Assembly (NCBI RefSeq): GCF_036271055.1
Contig: NZ_DATBBJ010000100.1
Location: forward strand, 94,856-158,855
DNA: 64,000 nucleotides
Direction of reading: 5' to 3'
From: Scandinavium sp036271055
GTDB lineage: Bacteria > Pseudomonadota > Gammaproteobacteria > Enterobacterales > Enterobacteriaceae
The notes under the pieces are model-generated. The model did not search any database and was not told where the DNA came from. It was given only the letters and a program-made list of their open reading frames with translations. The translations under genes and the position numbers were made by a program. Positions 62,328 through 64,000 of the stretch are shown here, piece by piece (the stretch's first letter is position 1; the number at the start of each line of letters is the position of its first letter).

Positions 62328-63254
62328 ATGAATTACTCGTTACGTCAGTTGAAAGTGTTTATCACCGTCGCGCAGGCGAAAAGTTTTAGCCGGGCAGGGG
62401 AGATGATTGGCCTCAGCCAGTCAGCGGTCAGTCACAGCGTGAAAGAGCTGGAGCTTCAAACGGGTGTGAAGCTGCTGGACCGCACAACCAGAGAAGTGCT
62501 GCTGACCGAAGCCGGACAACAGCTGGCCATCAGGCTTGAGCGGTTACTCGATGAACTCAACAGCACACTGCGGGAAGCCGGGCGAGTTGGGCAACAGATG
62601 ACAGGTACTGTTCGTGTCGCAGCCAGTCAGACGATTTCAGCGCACTTGATCCCACAGTGCATCGCCGACAGTAATCAGCGCTATCCAGAGATTGATTTTG
62701 TGCTCCACGACCGGCCGCAGCAGTGGGTACTGGAGAGCATTCGACAGGGTGAAGTTGATTTTGGGATCGTGATCGACCCCGGCGCGGTGGGAGATTTGCA
62801 GTGTGAACCGATTCTTTCGGAGCCTTTTTTCGTGCTTTGTCGCCAGGATCATGCCTTTGCGGCGTTGCCGGATGTTTCCTGGCAGGCGCTTCAGGAAACC
62901 CGTCTGGTATTGCAGGATTATGCCTCAGGCAGCAGACCACTGATTGATGCGGCGCTGGCTTATCACAACATATCGGCCAATATCGTCCAGGAGATAGGCC
63001 ACCCGGCGACGCTGTTTCCGATGGTTGAAGCCGGGATTGGGATTAGCATCTTACCGGCGCTGGCGCTGCCATTACCCCAGGGGAGCCAGTTGATGGTTAA
63101 ACGCCTGACGCCTGTTGTTGAGCGACAACTTATGCTCGCCCGGCGTAAAAACCGCTCGCTTTCGACGGCGGCTCAGGCGTTGTGGGATGTTGTCGGGCAG
63201 CAGGCTAAGGCGCTCACCGCCGCCCGTGAATACGATCCGCTATATCAGACGTAA
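62328..63254 (+). CDS. yfeR: LysR-family transcriptional regulator YfeR
   Basis: 308 residues from the ATG at 62328 (MNYSLRQLKVFITVAQAKSF), matching the E. coli start; an adjacent ATG at 62325 adds one residue. The winged HTH covers SRAGEMIGLSQSAVSHSVKELELQTG (about 19-44), and a periplasmic-binding-type effector domain occupies 90-300. It presumably controls itself and the divergent yfeH. Its last 10 bases overlap the 3' end of the FlxA-like gene. Confidence 0.94.
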   Translation: MNYSLRQLKVFITVAQAKSFSRAGEMIGLSQSAVSHSVKELELQTGVKLLDRTTREVLLTEAGQQLAIRLERLLDELNSTLREAGRVGQQMTGTVRVAASQTISAHLIPQCIADSNQRYPEIDFVLHDRPQQWVLESIRQGEVDFGIVIDPGAVGDLQCEPILSEPFFVLCRQDHAFAALPDVSWQALQETRLVLQDYASGSRPLIDAALAYHNISANIVQEIGHPATLFPMVEAGIGISILPALALPLPQGSQLMVKRLTPVVERQLMLARRKNRSLSTAAQALWDVVGQQAKALTAAREYDPLYQT

Positions 63255-63589
63255 ATATCAATCTGGTGATCGTCAGAAGGATTGTTAACGCCAGTGGTGG
63301 GTGTAGACGGTTGCTGCTGAGCTTGTTCTTTTTCTGCTTGTTGGCGCTGAAGCTGCGCTAACTGAGCTTCAAGCATGGTGATCTGTTCCTGAATCATCTC
63401 GGCTTGCTTTTGTTTTTCATCGGCGTCACCGCTGCCGTCAGCAATGGTTTTCAACTGCTGTGTGAGTTTTACGATTTGCTGAGTGATTCGGGTCATCTGC
63501 GAAGCCGTGTCGTTGCCTTGCGGGTTTGCGTGAACGGTTGTTGTTTGCAGACCTGGGGCAGAAGATGAAGGCATTGAAATGGCGGCCAT
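63245..63589 (-). CDS. FlxA-like family protein
   Basis: 114 residues with AAGGAG six bases before the ATG. A Ser/Thr-rich N-terminus precedes a coiled-coil region (MTRITQQIVKLTQQLKTIAD, KQAEMIQEQITMLEAQLAQL, QRQQAEKEQAQQQ) and an end in DDHQIDIYV. This is the FlxA family pattern; E. coli FlxA is a sigma-28 flagellar-regulon gene of unknown role. It is soluble with no signal peptide. I saw no clear sigma-28 promoter. Convergent with yfeR. Confidence 0.8.
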   Translation of the reverse strand: MAAISMPSSSAPGLQTTTVHANPQGNDTASQMTRITQQIVKLTQQLKTIADGSGDADEKQKQAEMIQEQITMLEAQLAQLQRQQAEKEQAQQQPSTPTTGVNNPSDDHQIDIYV

Positions 63590-63699
63590 TGAGAACTCCT
63601 TTCTATGAGGAAAATAGAGTTATCGGCAGGCGCTGTGGAAAGTTGATATGAAAAAAAGAAGAGGATAGATAAGAGAGTGGGGATCAAAGCCGCTGCAAG

Positions 63700-64000
63700 T
63701 AGTCGTGCAGGATATCACTCGTCTCCTCCTGAGACTCGCCCTGCGGGTCACCGCAAGCGGTGATGCAAAATCGTTCCCGACGATTTTGTCGAACCTGCAG
63801 CAGGTTCTCATCCGGCACGAATTGGGCATAGCAAAAAGGCGCCTTTAGGGCGCCTTTCCACATTGGTGGGTCGTGCAGGATAACTCGCTTCGCTCGCCCT
63901 TCGGGCCGTCGCCGCAAGCGGCTCCGGTGTCTCACTTTGTTCGACTCGAACCTGCAGCAGGTTCTCATCCGGCACGAATTGGGCATAGCAAAAAGGCGCC
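63700..64000 (-). repeat. Tandem repeats carrying the 3' end of tRNA-Lys
   Basis: A 55-base segment at 63789-63843 recurs exactly at 63946-64000 (157 bases apart). Linked to it, GTCGTGCAGGAT occurs at 63702-63713 and 63870-63881; at 63864-63881 it extends to TGGTGGGTCGTGCAGGAT, the exact complement of the last 18 bases of tRNA-Lys including CCA. On the minus strand, each unit reads GCAGGTTCGA, a 63-75 base insert, then ATCCTGCACGAC(CCACCA), as if the T-loop were split. The layout recalls the rtT repeats after E. coli tyrT. No complete tRNA is in the window. Confidence 0.7.
63835..63857 (-). terminator. Terminator following the tRNA-Lys tail repeat
   Basis: On the minus strand AAAGGCGCC-CTAAA-GGCGCCTTTTTG forms a 9-bp stem and T run, 6 bases past the CCA at 63864. 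A second copy begins at the right edge (63990-64000). Confidence 0.8.

Noticed and set aside
63684..63986. Two minus-strand open frames both starting MPNSCRMRTCCRF
   Set aside because: They begin inside the duplicated tRNA-tail repeat and run through its non-conserved insert; the shared start reflects the repeat. There is no RBS, and the compositions are unlike protein.

Overview
The window is chromosomal DNA from a member of the Enterobacteriaceae. Nearly every gene is a close relative of an Escherichia coli K-12 gene, in the same order as the E. coli yfgF-ppx-ppk to ligA-yfeH-yfeR segment. Insertions, losses and one moved gene show it is not E. coli; an Enterobacter/Lelliottia/Leclercia/Citrobacter-like relative fits, but the genus cannot be fixed from sequence reading alone.

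Layout. 1-5668: end of the phosphodiesterase gene pdeF, polyphosphate genes ppk-ppx, purine genes purM-purN under a PurR box. 5824-8288: an inserted beta-glucoside pair (kinase BglK and a GH1 6-phospho-beta-glucosidase) behind two LacI/AscG-type operators. 8378-11226: uracil salvage (upp-uraA, with a UTP-sensitive start region) and hda (CUG start). 11222-15983: an inserted locus between hda and yfgD, with a PTS EIIC, a glycosylasparaginase and an M17 aminopeptidase in one tight operon, divergent from a protein that looks like a domesticated IS481-family transposase with lost catalytic residues. I read it as a candidate glycoasparagine/glycopeptide uptake and breakdown system; it is the best candidate for something undescribed. 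15986-28660: yfgD-bepA, perM, bcp-gcvR, dapA-bamC, purC, ypfJ-tmcA-ypfH, ypfN-dapE-yffB. 28661-31171: the 19-residue gene ypfM, then an AT-rich acquired patch with an IprA/YaiV-like regulator, a possible 49-residue membrane protein and an orphan gene. 31172-46377: acrD, nudK-ypfG, tktB-talA, maeB, hemF-amiA, ypeA-yfeZ-yfeY, yfeX. 46489-57670: nudI (moved relative to E. coli), sulfate/thiosulfate genes cysPUWAM, pdxK, PTS core ptsH-ptsI-crr, cysK, cysZ. 57901-63589: zipA, ligA-ypeB, yfeH/yfeR and a FlxA-like gene. 63700-64000: repeats built from the 3' end of tRNA-Lys, probably the tail of a tRNA operon lying beyond the right edge.

Compared with K-12, narQ-aegA (between acrD and nudK), the whole eut operon (between maeB and hemF) and murR-murQ-murP-yfeW-ucpA (between yfeX and cysP) are absent from their usual places. 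Functional themes are nucleotide salvage and synthesis, sulfur assimilation to cysteine (CysPUWA imports; CysK and CysM assimilate), the sugar PTS (HPr, EI, EIIA-Glc would energise the EIIC), and envelope biogenesis (bepA, bamC, amiA, zipA). No prophage, intact insertion sequence, CRISPR array, rRNA or complete tRNA was seen.
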